From: AWTP1-18 sp036518635
GTDB lineage: Bacteria > Pseudomonadota > Gammaproteobacteria > Burkholderiales > Rhodocyclaceae
NCBI GenBank assembly: GCA_036518635.1
Contig: DATDMT010000158.1
Span: 1-35,540 of the forward strand
Reading direction: 5' to 3'
Length of the DNA: 35,540 nucleotides
Positions 1 through 8,519 of this stretch are shown here, piece after piece (the first letter of the stretch is position 1; the number at the start of each line of letters is the position of its first letter). The notes under the pieces were generated by a model that saw only the letters and a list, made by a program, of their open reading frames with translations, ran no database searches and was not told where the DNA came from. The position numbers and the translations under genes were made by a program.

Positions 1-1
1 C

Positions 2-424
2 GCCGGCGCCGTGACTGCGACCCCCGCCGCCAAGCCTGCCCCCGCACCGGCAGTGATGGTGGTGGACGATTCCCTGACCGTACGCAAAGTCACCGGCCGC
101 CTGCTGGAGCGCGCCGGCCACCGCGTGCTGCTGGCCAAGGACGGCGTGGACGCCCTCGAGCGACTCAACGAACTGCCCCCCGGCGAGCGCCCCGGCGTGA
201 TCCTGGCGGACATCGAGATGCCGCGGATGGACGGTTTCGAACTGGTGCAGACCCTGCGCGACGACAGCCGCTGGGCCGACCTGCCGGTGATCATGATCAC
301 CTCCCGCAGCGCCGACAAACATCGCGACCACGCCGACGAACTGGGCGTGCAGCACGTCCTCGGCAAGCCCTACGACGAGGACGAACTGCTGGGCCTGATC
401 GCGGGCTTCCTGCGGCAATGCTGA
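2..424 (+). CDS. chpA: ChpA/PilL-type hybrid chemotaxis kinase, C-terminal receiver domain (5' truncated by window)
   Basis: Only the 3' end is in the window; the frame is open to the left edge. After an Ala/Pro-rich linker comes a complete receiver domain: acidic pair plus switch in MVVDDSLTVRK, phospho-acceptor Asp in ILADIEMPRMDGF, Thr in MITSR and Lys in GKPYDE. ChpA/PilL hybrid CheA kinases of the pilus chemotaxis system end in such a domain behind a low-complexity linker, and it would serve as phosphate acceptor or sink in type IV pilus control. A GTG at position 11 could start a free-standing regulator, but the linker argues for an internal position. The stop overlaps the next gene by 7 bases, so the two are probably co-translated. 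The receiver assignment is firm; the ChpA identity is inferred from motif similarity, and pilT/pilU elsewhere in the window is only supportive. Confidence 0.8.
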   Translation, partial: AGAVTATPAAKPAPAPAVMVVDDSLTVRKVTGRLLERAGHRVLLAKDGVDALERLNELPPGERPGVILADIEMPRMDGFELVQTLRDDSRWADLPVIMITSRSADKHRDHADELGVQHVLGKPYDEDELLGLIAGFLRQC

Positions 425-1014
425 AGGCCCTGCGACGCCAGCTTGCCCGGCTCGGGCCGGCGCTGTTCCATCTGCTGGCCGCCACCTGGCGCATCCGCTG
501 CCATGGCCCGCGGCCGCCGCAGCGCGCGGTGCTCGCCTTCTGGCACGGCGAGATGCTGCCGGTGTGGAAGCGTTTCGCCGACAGCGGCGCGGTGGCCCTG
601 GTCAGCCGCAGCCGCGATGGCGGCCTGCTGACACAGTTGCTGGAGGGCTGGGGCTTCGAAGTGATTCGCGGCTCCTCGTCGAAGGGCAACAAGGAAGCCT
701 GGGGCGAACTGCTGGATGCTGCAGCACGCGGCCGGGTGCTGATCACCCCAGACGGCCCGCGCGGCCCGGCACACCAGCTCAAGGCTGGCGCCGTGGTCGC
801 CGCCTACCGCGCCCAGGTGCCGCTGTGGCTGTGCCGCGTGCGCTGCAGCGCGGCGATCCACGGCACGAACTGGGACCGCTTCCTGATCCCCCTGCCCTTC
901 GCCACCATCGAGCTGGAATTCATTCCCTTCGAAGTGCCGCGGGAAGCCAGCCGCGAGGAAATCGACGCGCTGATCGCGGCGGCGGAAGAACTGCTCGGGG
1001 ACTCTGCCGCCTGA
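418..1014 (+). CDS. DUF374 lysophospholipid acyltransferase family protein
   Basis: This 198-residue protein matches the DUF374 group of the LPLAT acyltransferase superfamily, which transfers acyl chains to lipid acceptors at the inner membrane. Visible motifs are FWHGEMLP (His43, candidate catalytic His), SRSRDGG (63-69), RGSSSKG (84-90) and PDGPRGP (111-117), in the family's usual order and spacing. It has an amphipathic N-terminus but no clear signal peptide. The ATG overlaps the stop of the upstream receiver-domain gene, so translational coupling is likely. The acceptor lipid is not known for this group; some DUF374 members act on lipid A or similar lipids, but nothing here decides that. 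Confidence 0.85.
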   Translation: MLKALRRQLARLGPALFHLLAATWRIRCHGPRPPQRAVLAFWHGEMLPVWKRFADSGAVALVSRSRDGGLLTQLLEGWGFEVIRGSSSKGNKEAWGELLDAAARGRVLITPDGPRGPAHQLKAGAVVAAYRAQVPLWLCRVRCSAAIHGTNWDRFLIPLPFATIELEFIPFEVPREASREEIDALIAAAEELLGDSAA

Positions 1015-1108
1015 GGCCGGACGCCGGTTCGTGAATCCCGAAGGAATCTTCGGCGATCACTCTGACGACCAGCCGTGCCAGTGCCGCATTAAAGCGTAGC
1101 GTCATGGC

Positions 1109-1114
1109 TATACT
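1109..1114 (+). promoter_or_regulatory. candidate -10 element upstream of the HD-GYP gene
   Basis: TATACT, close to the sigma-70 -10 consensus, lies about 90 bases before the ATG at 1205 in the 190-base gap after the acyltransferase gene. I find no good -35 match at 17 bases spacing; TTAAAG at 1089 is spaced at 14. This is a weak candidate only. Confidence 0.3.
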
Positions 1115-1204
1115 GGCCCGGTTAGTCGTGGGGCCGGTTTCGGGCACAAGCGCCTGCCGGCTCAACGCGATGTCATGGCAGGATCATCGGAGCGGGCGAG
1201 AGAG

Positions 1205-3970
1205 ATGACAACGATAGGTAGCCATCTGCAGCGGCTCATCGGGGGCATGGTGCTGGTGATCGGCATCGCCTGCTCCATGGGCAGCTATCTGCTGCTCAGT
1301 TGGCTGGCCGAAGAAGAGGTGCAGCAGAACGCCCAGGATATGGCCCGGCAGGCGGAGCTTGAACTGGACCGCCTGTTGCTGCCGCCGATATCTCTTTTGA
1401 ATCTGCTGGCCAATGTGCCGGACCTGAAGACCGGCCGCCTGGACGACTGGTTCCTGCGCCTGCCGGCCCAGGGCTCCCTGCTGCGCGCGAACACCATGCT
1501 CGAAAGCGTCTATGTCGGCGGCCCGCGCGGCGAATACCTGAATCTGCGCGAGATAAAAAACCAGCACGACAGGGAACGCTTCGGCGTCGAGCAAAGCGTG
1601 GTGTGGCTGGTTCAAGCGCAGCGGACGCCGGACCTGCGGGCGGACGGGCAGATCCGCTTCGGCCTGGATCGGACGTTCAAGGTGCTGTCGCGCCGCGAGG
1701 AAGCTTCCGCACGGGACTACGACCCCCGGCAGCGCCCCTGGTACAAGCTGGCCCATGGTGCCGACCATGTGGTTCGCACGGCACCGTATCAGTTCTACAG
1801 CTCCGGACGCATGGGCATCACGCTTGCACGCGACATGGGAAACGGCTTCGTCGTGGCCATGGATATCAACATGGAGTCGCTGAGCCCCAACCTGAAGCAT
1901 CTGGCCGAGAAGTGGTCGGCCCGCTTCTGGCTCTTCGACCATCAAAGGCAATTCATCGTCAGTGATCGAATCGAGACCGAAACGGACCCGACCGTCTCCC
2001 GTGCGTTGTCCGCCTACCTGCCGGGCGAAGGACGCGCGGGAGAGTGGGTCAAGGACGAGCATGGCGAAGCCTGGCGCATCGGCAGTGTTTCGGTGCATGT
2101 GGATGGGCGCGACGACATGGAGTTGCGCTATGCCATCCCGCGCACGGTCATCCTGGGCAAGGCCGAGTCGGTGCGTAATCTGTTGCTGGCGATTACGGCG
2201 CTGATGCTGGCGATCATGCTCTACGCGGCGAAGCGCAGCGCATTGCGCTTTTCCCGGCCGCTGCAAGAGATTGCCGAACAGGCCCAGGCTTTCGTCAAAT
2301 TTGACTTTGCCTCGAAGCAGCACATTCACTCCCCCATGGCCGAAATCGAGGTCGTGTCGGGCAGCTTCGACCAGATGCGCAACACCATCGACCGCTTCAT
2401 GCGATTCCTGAATCAGATCGCACGCGAGAACGACCTGGAAGAACTGTTGCCGACCCTGCTGGATATTTTTGCCGACATCGTCCAGGCCGAAGCTGCCTGC
2501 CTGTACCTGAACGAAGGGGAGGCGTGGATCCTCAAGGGGCGAATCGGCGAGCTGGATGCGGATGCGCTGTTGGCCGCCTGGAACAACGCGCCCGGCAACG
2601 CTTCGACACACCGCCGCGTGGCGGAGGGCGACGGGCAAACGGCCACCTGCATTCCGCTAATCGGGCGGCGCGAGGAAGTCCTTGGCGTGATGCTGCTGAT
2701 CCGCTCCGGCGATTTCTCCGAAACCCACGAACAGTTTGCCATCGCCCTATCGGGCTTCGCCGCGCTGGTCGTCGAGTCGCGCGAGCTGATCGCGTCGCAA
2801 AAGCAGTTGTTCAACGCCTTCATTCGCCTGATCGCCGACGCGGTGGACGCCAAGAGCCCCCATACCGGCGGCCATTGCCACCGGGTTCCGGTCCTCACCG
2901 AATGGTTGGTGGAGCTTGCCAGCGAGAGCGATGCGCCCGGACTCGAGTCGTTCAAACTCGGCCCCGAGCTGCGGGAGGCGGTGCATATCGGCGCCTGGCT
3001 GCACGATTGCGGCAAGGTTGCCACGCCCGAATACGTGATGGACAAGGCGACCAAGCTGGAGACCCTGTATGACCGGATTCACGAGGTGCGGATGCGCTTC
3101 GAAGTGTGCAAGCTGGAAGCGGCCCTGATGCAATGGCAGCAGGCCTACCCGCAGGGACTTCCTGTCGAGCGGCAGACAGCCCTGCGGCAGGAATGCGATG
3201 CCATCGACCGGGACTTTGCCTTCGTTGCCGCCTGCAATCTTGGGTCGGACAGGATGTCGGAGGAGGCCTCCAGCCGGCTGGAAGAAATTTCCCTGCGCCA
3301 ATGGACGCGCACGCTGGACGACCGGCTCGGGCTCTCGCTGGAAGAGCTTTCCCGGCGCAGCGAGGTCATCGCCCACGCCCTGCCGATCAAGGAGCGCGTG
3401 TTGTCGGACAAGCCGGAGCACCGCATCACCCGGCCCGCGGGTCAGGCCTACGAGAAGGACAATCCGTGGGGCTTCAACATGGCGATTCCGGAACTGCTCT
3501 ACGACCGCGGTGAGATCAAGAACCTGATCACCTCCCGCGGCACGCTGACCGACGAGGAGCGCTACAAGATCAACGAGCACATGGTGCTGACGGTCAAGAT
3601 GCTGGAAGCCTTGCCCTTCCCCGCACATCTCCGCACCGTGCCCGAAATCGCCTGCAACCACCATGAACGCATCGACGGCCGCGGCTATCCGCGCGGCCTG
3701 ATGGCCGGCGAACTGAGCGTGCCCGCCCGCCTCATGGCCATCGCCGACGTCTTCGAGGCCCTGACCGCCAACGACCGGCCCTACAAGTCCGGGAAAACGG
3801 TCACCCAGGCGCTGGACATCATGACCGGCATGGTGCGCAACGGCCATCTGGACGCGAACCTGTTCGATTTCTTCAAGGCCTCGGACATCCCCATGCGCTA
3901 CGCGAGAACCTTCCTTGAGGCATCGCAGTACGAGGAACCGGCAACCCACGGCTCGGCGTCACCCCAATAG
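1205..3970 (+). CDS. membrane sensor HD-GYP protein (periplasmic sensor, GAF, HD-GYP)
   Basis: Probable cyclic-di-GMP phosphodiesterase of 921 residues. From the N-terminus: a membrane segment (about 10-32), a roughly 290-residue periplasmic region resembling a double Cache sensor, a second membrane segment (about 322-341), a HAMP-like linker, a GAF domain (about 408-545) and the HD-GYP domain from about 553. Metal-site residues are intact: His in HTGGHCHR, HDCGK with H600-D601, HHE at 819-821 and DGRGYP at 824-829. Between the HD and GYP halves there is an extra helical stretch of about 150 residues (about 620-770), so the motifs are some 220 residues apart rather than the usual 60 or so. 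I chose ATG 1205 because a purine-rich GAGCGGGCGAGAGAG precedes it; an ATG 30 bases earlier has no such site. The enzyme class is well supported; the ligand is unknown. Confidence 0.85.
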   Translation: MTTIGSHLQRLIGGMVLVIGIACSMGSYLLLSWLAEEEVQQNAQDMARQAELELDRLLLPPISLLNLLANVPDLKTGRLDDWFLRLPAQGSLLRANTMLESVYVGGPRGEYLNLREIKNQHDRERFGVEQSVVWLVQAQRTPDLRADGQIRFGLDRTFKVLSRREEASARDYDPRQRPWYKLAHGADHVVRTAPYQFYSSGRMGITLARDMGNGFVVAMDINMESLSPNLKHLAEKWSARFWLFDHQRQFIVSDRIETETDPTVSRALSAYLPGEGRAGEWVKDEHGEAWRIGSVSVHVDGRDDMELRYAIPRTVILGKAESVRNLLLAITALMLAIMLYAAKRSALRFSRPLQEIAEQAQAFVKFDFASKQHIHSPMAEIEVVSGSFDQMRNTIDRFMRFLNQIARENDLEELLPTLLDIFADIVQAEAACLYLNEGEAWILKGRIGELDADALLAAWNNAPGNASTHRRVAEGDGQTATCIPLIGRREEVLGVMLLIRSGDFSETHEQFAIALSGFAALVVESRELIASQKQLFNAFIRLIADAVDAKSPHTGGHCHRVPVLTEWLVELASESDAPGLESFKLGPELREAVHIGAWLHDCGKVATPEYVMDKATKLETLYDRIHEVRMRFEVCKLEAALMQWQQAYPQGLPVERQTALRQECDAIDRDFAFVAACNLGSDRMSEEASSRLEEISLRQWTRTLDDRLGLSLEELSRRSEVIAHALPIKERVLSDKPEHRITRPAGQAYEKDNPWGFNMAIPELLYDRGEIKNLITSRGTLTDEERYKINEHMVLTVKMLEALPFPAHLRTVPEIACNHHERIDGRGYPRGLMAGELSVPARLMAIADVFEALTANDRPYKSGKTVTQALDIMTGMVRNGHLDANLFDFFKASDIPMRYARTFLEASQYEEPATHGSASPQ

Positions 3971-4100
3971 TCCATCACCTGGCGCGCAACCGCTCCGCCC
4001 CCGGCCGCTATCGCACGGCCTCCAAAGTCCGAATATGATCCGACCTGAGACGGCGGACCGCATTCCGGTCCCGCCGGCCGACTAAATTTGGGGAGAGATC

Positions 4101-5516
4101 ATGCACAAGCGGGACAACACGCTGACCACCGATCAGAAGGCGCTCGAGATCAATCTCGACAAGTACAAGTACGGCTCCATCGTCGAGATCGGCGCCGGGC
4201 AGGAAGTGGCGCGGCGCTTCTTCTCCGTCGGCGCGGCGGCGGGCACCATCGCCAAGACCATGTCGGCCTACGACATGGCGGTCAGCGACGACATCTACGG
4301 CCATGTGGACCGCTATGTCAGCCGCGCCCGACTGCTGCAGATGCTGGAGAAGGAATTCAACCAGGTGGTGAAGCGGCTGGCCCATGTGCGGCCGAAGAAC
4401 ACCACCTTCTTCGCCTACGCCGCCACGGTCACCGCGCGCAGCTTCAAGCAGAACCACGAGTGCCACGGCTGGGTGGGCATCCGCTTGCAACTGCATCCCG
4501 GTGCCCAACCGAGCGACGTGATCCTCCACGTCCGCATGTTGGACAACGACAACGCGCAGCAGAGCGAGGCCCTCGGCGTCCTCGGGGTGAACCTGATCTA
4601 CGGCGCCTTCCAGCACTTCCAGCAGCCGCAGTGGGTGGTCGAGGGCCTGGCCGACGGGCTCGGCTCGGACCGCATCGAGGTGGACCTGATCCATTTCTCC
4701 GGGCCCTATTTCGACGAGGTGGAAAACCGCCTGATGAACCTGCACCTGATCCGTAGCTGGCTCACCCGCGGCGTGGTGTTCGATCCCTCCGGCGAGGTGG
4801 TGGTGCCGGGCGAGCTGTTCTACCGCAAGCCGGTGATGGTGATGCGCGGCAGCTTCAAGCCGGTAACCCTGGTGAATGTGGACATGATGTGCGCCGGGCT
4901 GAAGCAGTTCAGCCAGCTCGCCGCGGTGGACGAAAACGAGATCGTCTCCCTGGCCGAGGTGACGATGAATTCGTTGATCAGCGGCGACAACGTGGACGGC
5001 GCCGACTTCCTCGCCCGCATCGACCTCTTGGCCTCCCAGGGCTATACGGTGATGATCTCCGACTACGTGCGCTACTTCCGCCTGCGCGCCTATCTGCGTC
5101 GCTACACCCAGAAGCCGATCGGCATCGTGCTCTCGGTGCGCGACTTCGCCTACCTGTTCGATGAGAAATATTACGAGGGCCTGGAAGGCGGCATCCTGGA
5201 AGCCTTCGGCAAGCTGTTCCCCGACAACACCCACGTCTACGTCTATCCGTCGCGGCCGAGCCGCGGCGACGCCACGGCCCTGGTGACCCTGGACAACGTC
5301 CAGGTGCCGGCCAACCTGCGGCAATTGCTGGCCTTCCTCAAGGACAACAACAAGCTGATCGCGGTCGAGCCTCACGACGAAAGCCACCTGCACATCGACG
5401 TCGGCGACGTGCTGGCCGGGCTGCGCCGCGGCCCGGGCGAATGGCAGGACGACGTGCCCCAGGCCGTAGCCGAACGGATCATCGGCGGCCGGTTGCTGGG
5501 CTTCGACACCGAGTAG
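4101..5516 (+). CDS. conserved soluble protein of unknown function
   Basis: A 471-residue protein with no signal peptide and no membrane segments, preceded by a clear ribosome site (GGGGAGAG, seven bases before ATG). From memory it belongs to a proteobacterial family with a conserved start (LTTDQKALEINLD) whose members are often mislabelled TonB-dependent receptor or nicotinate-nucleotide adenylyltransferase. Nothing supports a receptor: there is no signal sequence, no TonB box and no beta-barrel C-terminus. The middle contains LGVLGVNLIYGAF and a string of hydrophobic strands, suggesting an alpha/beta enzyme or regulator. A small cyclic-nucleotide-binding gene follows 71 bases later on the same strand. 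I cannot assign a reaction. Confidence 0.8.
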   Translation: MHKRDNTLTTDQKALEINLDKYKYGSIVEIGAGQEVARRFFSVGAAAGTIAKTMSAYDMAVSDDIYGHVDRYVSRARLLQMLEKEFNQVVKRLAHVRPKNTTFFAYAATVTARSFKQNHECHGWVGIRLQLHPGAQPSDVILHVRMLDNDNAQQSEALGVLGVNLIYGAFQHFQQPQWVVEGLADGLGSDRIEVDLIHFSGPYFDEVENRLMNLHLIRSWLTRGVVFDPSGEVVVPGELFYRKPVMVMRGSFKPVTLVNVDMMCAGLKQFSQLAAVDENEIVSLAEVTMNSLISGDNVDGADFLARIDLLASQGYTVMISDYVRYFRLRAYLRRYTQKPIGIVLSVRDFAYLFDEKYYEGLEGGILEAFGKLFPDNTHVYVYPSRPSRGDATALVTLDNVQVPANLRQLLAFLKDNNKLIAVEPHDESHLHIDVGDVLAGLRRGPGEWQDDVPQAVAERIIGGRLLGFDTE

Positions 5517-5587
5517 GGGCCGGCGCCGCGCCAAACCTCGCTAAACTTGCCGCCCTTCCTCGCCACCGCCACTGCACTCCACCCGCC

Positions 5588-6043
5588 ATGACCAGCGCAA
5601 TCGCCGACGTCCTCGATGGACTGGAACTGTTCCGCGAATTCTCCTACGCCGAGCTGAAGCAGATCGGCCGCTATCTCGGCTGGGAAAACAAGAAGCAGGG
5701 CGAGGTGATTTTCACCGAGGGCGACGACGGCAACTACATGCTGATCCTGGTCGAGGGCAAGCTGTCCATCTTCAAGGGCGGCGAGCACGGCTCGCAGCTA
5801 CTGTGCCACGAAGGCAAGGGCCGCATCGTCGGCGAAATGGCCCTGCTCGACCGGGAGCGCCGCTCGGCCACCTGCAAGGCCGACGTGGACTGCGAGCTGC
5901 TGATCCTCCACGAGGACGGCCTGCGCCGAATGACCGCCGAATCTCCGCAGCTCGCCTACCGCTTCATGTTCAACCTGGCGCGGCTGCTGTCGCGAAGGCT
6001 GCGTCGGACCTCGGGAATGCTGGTGGAATTCCTGGTGAGTTGA
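5588..6043 (+). CDS. stand-alone cyclic nucleotide-binding domain protein
   Basis: A 151-residue protein that is essentially one CNB (cNMP-binding) domain followed by a basic C-terminal helix. The phosphate-binding cassette is intact: GEMALLDRERRSATC carries the Gly-Glu pair and the Arg-Ser-Ala-Thr that contact the cyclic phosphate in CAP/PKA-type domains. There is no helix-turn-helix or catalytic domain, so it probably works by binding a partner. The partner may be the 471-residue protein encoded 71 bases upstream. ATG 5588 is the first start that gives a normal CNB N-terminus; upstream in-frame sequence is Arg/Pro-rich and not protein-like. Whether it binds cAMP, cGMP or another nucleotide cannot be told from sequence. 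Confidence 0.85.
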   Translation: MTSAIADVLDGLELFREFSYAELKQIGRYLGWENKKQGEVIFTEGDDGNYMLILVEGKLSIFKGGEHGSQLLCHEGKGRIVGEMALLDRERRSATCKADVDCELLILHEDGLRRMTAESPQLAYRFMFNLARLLSRRLRRTSGMLVEFLVS

Positions 6044-6120
6044 GGGCGTTCAGCCGCTGTTACACGCATCAGTCGCAATAGCATTGCAAATGTCTCTGAC
6101 CTTGGGGCTTGCTCTTCGAA

Positions 6121-6975
6121 ATGCACATCAGACCTTACGCAAGCTTCGTTTTCTCGCTGGTCGTTTCGGCGCCCATCGCATGCCCCGTGCAGGCGGCGGA
6201 GCCGGGCTTTACCTGGAGCCCCTACGGCAACGGTGAGAAGGGTGAGATTTCGTTTGTTCCGCGCGATCCCCCCGGCTACGTAAACAACCCACTGAGGGTA
6301 AAACTCGCTCGCCAGGAACAACGGATAGCGCTTAGTTTCATGGTCGGCCACGGGTCCAACCTGGAAAGCAGGCTTCGCGAAGTAAGCATTCGCGAAGCGC
6401 ATTGTGAGCCGACGACCCTGTGTCGCGTAACCATTGTCGAGCAAGCAGATAAACGGCCCGATAAGCTCAGCGAGGTGCGCGTGGATTTCATTTCGCCGGG
6501 TGAGGGGAAACTGGCGATCTCCGCTCGCTCCGGGGTCAGCTTCTATACCGATACGTGGCCGATTGCTGCTGATCCGATGCCGGATGGCATTACGCACGAC
6601 GCCGGCAACGAGATCGTTATCCCTGATCCGGGAACGGGCGTGAAAAAGGTTGTGGTCAGTGTGGCCGCCACGTTCAACGGGAAGCGTTTGCGCGGCCCAG
6701 TGGGCGCCCATATCGAGGATATCCGCCCCCCTCGGGGATCGACAAGATTCTGGGTCGATTATGGGAAAGACGGGGTTTGGAAGCCATGCGACTTATCCAG
6801 CTGCACGCCTGCGCCATTTACCGGACCTGCAGCACAACGAAACGTCGAAATTACCTGGAGAGGAAGAGGCCATGCGACGCTGGTACTCACTGCGGGGAAT
6901 ATTGCAGAACGAATCCCAATCAGACCCCAGGAACCGGAGAACACCAGCGCGGGAGAGGCGTTCCGCAGTCGCTAA
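6121..6975 (+). CDS. secreted protein of unknown function
   Basis: About 284 residues, starting with a signal peptide (hydrophobic FVFSLVVSAPIACPV, probable cleavage after VQA), so likely periplasmic or exported. The mature part is rich in beta-strand patterns and has two Cys pairs (CEPTTLC and CDLSSC) that could form disulfides. I recognise no family. Codon use is visibly less GC-biased than in the neighbours (many A- or T-ending codons), which suggests recent acquisition. ATG 6121 is preferred; an in-frame TTG at 6109 is possible and no strong ribosome site marks either. It converges on the photolyase gene, with about 60 bases between stops. Confidence 0.7.
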   Translation: MHIRPYASFVFSLVVSAPIACPVQAAEPGFTWSPYGNGEKGEISFVPRDPPGYVNNPLRVKLARQEQRIALSFMVGHGSNLESRLREVSIREAHCEPTTLCRVTIVEQADKRPDKLSEVRVDFISPGEGKLAISARSGVSFYTDTWPIAADPMPDGITHDAGNEIVIPDPGTGVKKVVVSVAATFNGKRLRGPVGAHIEDIRPPRGSTRFWVDYGKDGVWKPCDLSSCTPAPFTGPAAQRNVEITWRGRGHATLVLTAGNIAERIPIRPQEPENTSAGEAFRSR

Positions 6976-7034
6976 GCGGCGTGGACTCCGGGCACGCATT
7001 AGCGGAGGCGACCAAGCCCGCTGGTGGATATCGG

Positions 7035-8483
7035 CTAAATGCCGCCGCCCTTAGCCACCGCCTCAAACCGCGCCAACGTCCGCAACCTCGCCTTGGCGTG
7101 GTCCACCACCGGCAACGGATAGTCGCGGCCGGGCATGAAGCCGCAGCGCGCCTGTTCGGCGGCCGGCAGTTGCCAGGGCGCGTGCACGTACTTGTCCGGC
7201 AGCGCCGCCAGTTCCGGTACATAGCGACGGATGAAGGCGCCCGTCGGGTCGAACTTCTGCGACTGGGTCACCGGGTTGAAGATGCGGAACCAGGGTTGAG
7301 CGTCGCAGCCGGTGGAGGCGCTCCATTGCCAGCCGCCGTTGTTGGCGGCCAGGTCGTAGTCCAGCAGTTGCTCGGCGAACCAGGCTTCGCCGCGGCGCCA
7401 ATCGATGCCCAGGTCCTTGGTGAGGAAGGCAGCGGTCACCATGCGCAGGCGGTTGTGCATGTAGCCGGTCTGCTGCAACTGGCGCATCGCCGCGTCCACC
7501 AGCGGGTAGCCGGTGCGGCCCTGGCACCAGGCGGCGAACAGTTCGGGGGCGTCGTCCCACTGCAGGGCGTCGTATTCGCGACGAAAGCAGTGCTCGGGCA
7601 GGTCGGGGCGGTGCCACAGCAGCATCTGGTAGAACTCGCGCCAGATCAGTTCGGACAGCCAGACCTTGGCGCCCTCGCTGTCGCGTCCGCGCATTCTGCC
7701 GACGGCGTAGCCCGCCAGTTGGCGGATCGAGATAGTGCCGAAGCGCAGATGCACCGACAGGTAGGACGGCCCCTGCTTCGCCGGGTAGTCGCGCTGGGCG
7801 GCGTAGTCGTCGATGCGGGCGGCGAAGTCGCGCAGCAGATACTGGCCGCCGTCCTGGCCCGGCGGCAGGCGGGCGCAATCCAGATCGCTGGCGGCGAAGC
7901 CGAGTTGTTCCAGACTGGGCACCCCGCCCGTCGGCGGCTTTGCTAAGCGGGCGTAGTAGCGCTCCACCGGATAGGGCGTCAGGTAGAACTCGTTCAGGGT
8001 CGCCAGCCATGTGTTGCGGTAGGGGGTGAATACCGCATAGGGCTTGCCGCTGCCGTTCAGCACTTCGGCCCGGTCGAAGATCACCTGATCCTTGTAGTCG
8101 TGGCAGGCGATGCCGGCGGCGGCCAGGGCTTGCTGCACCTCTTGATCGCGGGCGATGGCGGCGGGTTCGTAGTCGCGGTTGTAGTGGACTTCGGCGACGC
8201 CAAGTTCGCCGGCGAGACGCGGAATCTCTTCGACCGCGCGGCCGTGGCGGACGATCAGGCCGCCGCCGCGGGCGCGGAGGATTTCGTCGAGCTGGGCGAT
8301 GCTGCGTTGGATGAAGTCCACCCGCCGGTCCCTGGTGAGCCCCCGCGCCAATAGCGGATCGAGGATGTCCCGGTCGAAGACGAAGACGCACCAGACCCGC
8401 TCGGCGCAGCTCAGGGCGTGGTAAAGGGCGGCATGGTCGTAGGCGCGCAGATCGCGGCGGAACCAGACGAGGGCGGAGGACAT
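7035..8483 (-). CDS. phrB: deoxyribodipyrimidine photolyase (class I CPD photolyase)
   Basis: A 482-residue flavoprotein that repairs cyclobutane pyrimidine dimers with blue light. The N-terminal antenna-binding Rossmann domain begins ALVWFRRDLRAYDHAAL, and the C-terminal FAD domain carries TGYPLVDAAMRQL, GYMHNRLRM and ANNGGWQWSASTG, all diagnostic of the photolyase/cryptochrome family. Length agrees with E. coli PhrB (472). The frame is open 259 codons further upstream, but that part is antisense to the next gene and low-complexity; the ATG at 8483 starts directly at the conserved N-terminus. The gene is divergent from the zinc-ribbon membrane protein gene with only 36 bases between starts, so their promoters must overlap. 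Confidence 0.95.
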   Translation of the reverse strand: MSSALVWFRRDLRAYDHAALYHALSCAERVWCVFVFDRDILDPLLARGLTRDRRVDFIQRSIAQLDEILRARGGGLIVRHGRAVEEIPRLAGELGVAEVHYNRDYEPAAIARDQEVQQALAAAGIACHDYKDQVIFDRAEVLNGSGKPYAVFTPYRNTWLATLNEFYLTPYPVERYYARLAKPPTGGVPSLEQLGFAASDLDCARLPPGQDGGQYLLRDFAARIDDYAAQRDYPAKQGPSYLSVHLRFGTISIRQLAGYAVGRMRGRDSEGAKVWLSELIWREFYQMLLWHRPDLPEHCFRREYDALQWDDAPELFAAWCQGRTGYPLVDAAMRQLQQTGYMHNRLRMVTAAFLTKDLGIDWRRGEAWFAEQLLDYDLAANNGGWQWSASTGCDAQPWFRIFNPVTQSQKFDPTGAFIRRYVPELAALPDKYVHAPWQLPAAEQARCGFMPGRDYPLPVVDHAKARLRTLARFEAVAKGGGI

Positions 8484-8519
8484 GGGCCGATTGTGCCATC
8501 GCTCGGCTATGCTGCCCCC

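Noticed and set aside
1184..2638. Long open frame (484 codons) antisense to the HD-GYP gene
   Set aside because: Low-complexity, His/Gln/Arg-rich translation without motifs, caused by high GC on the opposite strand. Similar long antisense frames opposite the 471-residue protein gene (4008-5534), pyrB (10279-11442), pyrC' (11303-12628) and livM/livH were rejected for the same reason.
4101..5516. TonB-dependent receptor label for the 471-residue protein
   Set aside because: No signal peptide, TonB box, plug domain or terminal aromatic residue; the label appears to be a propagated error.
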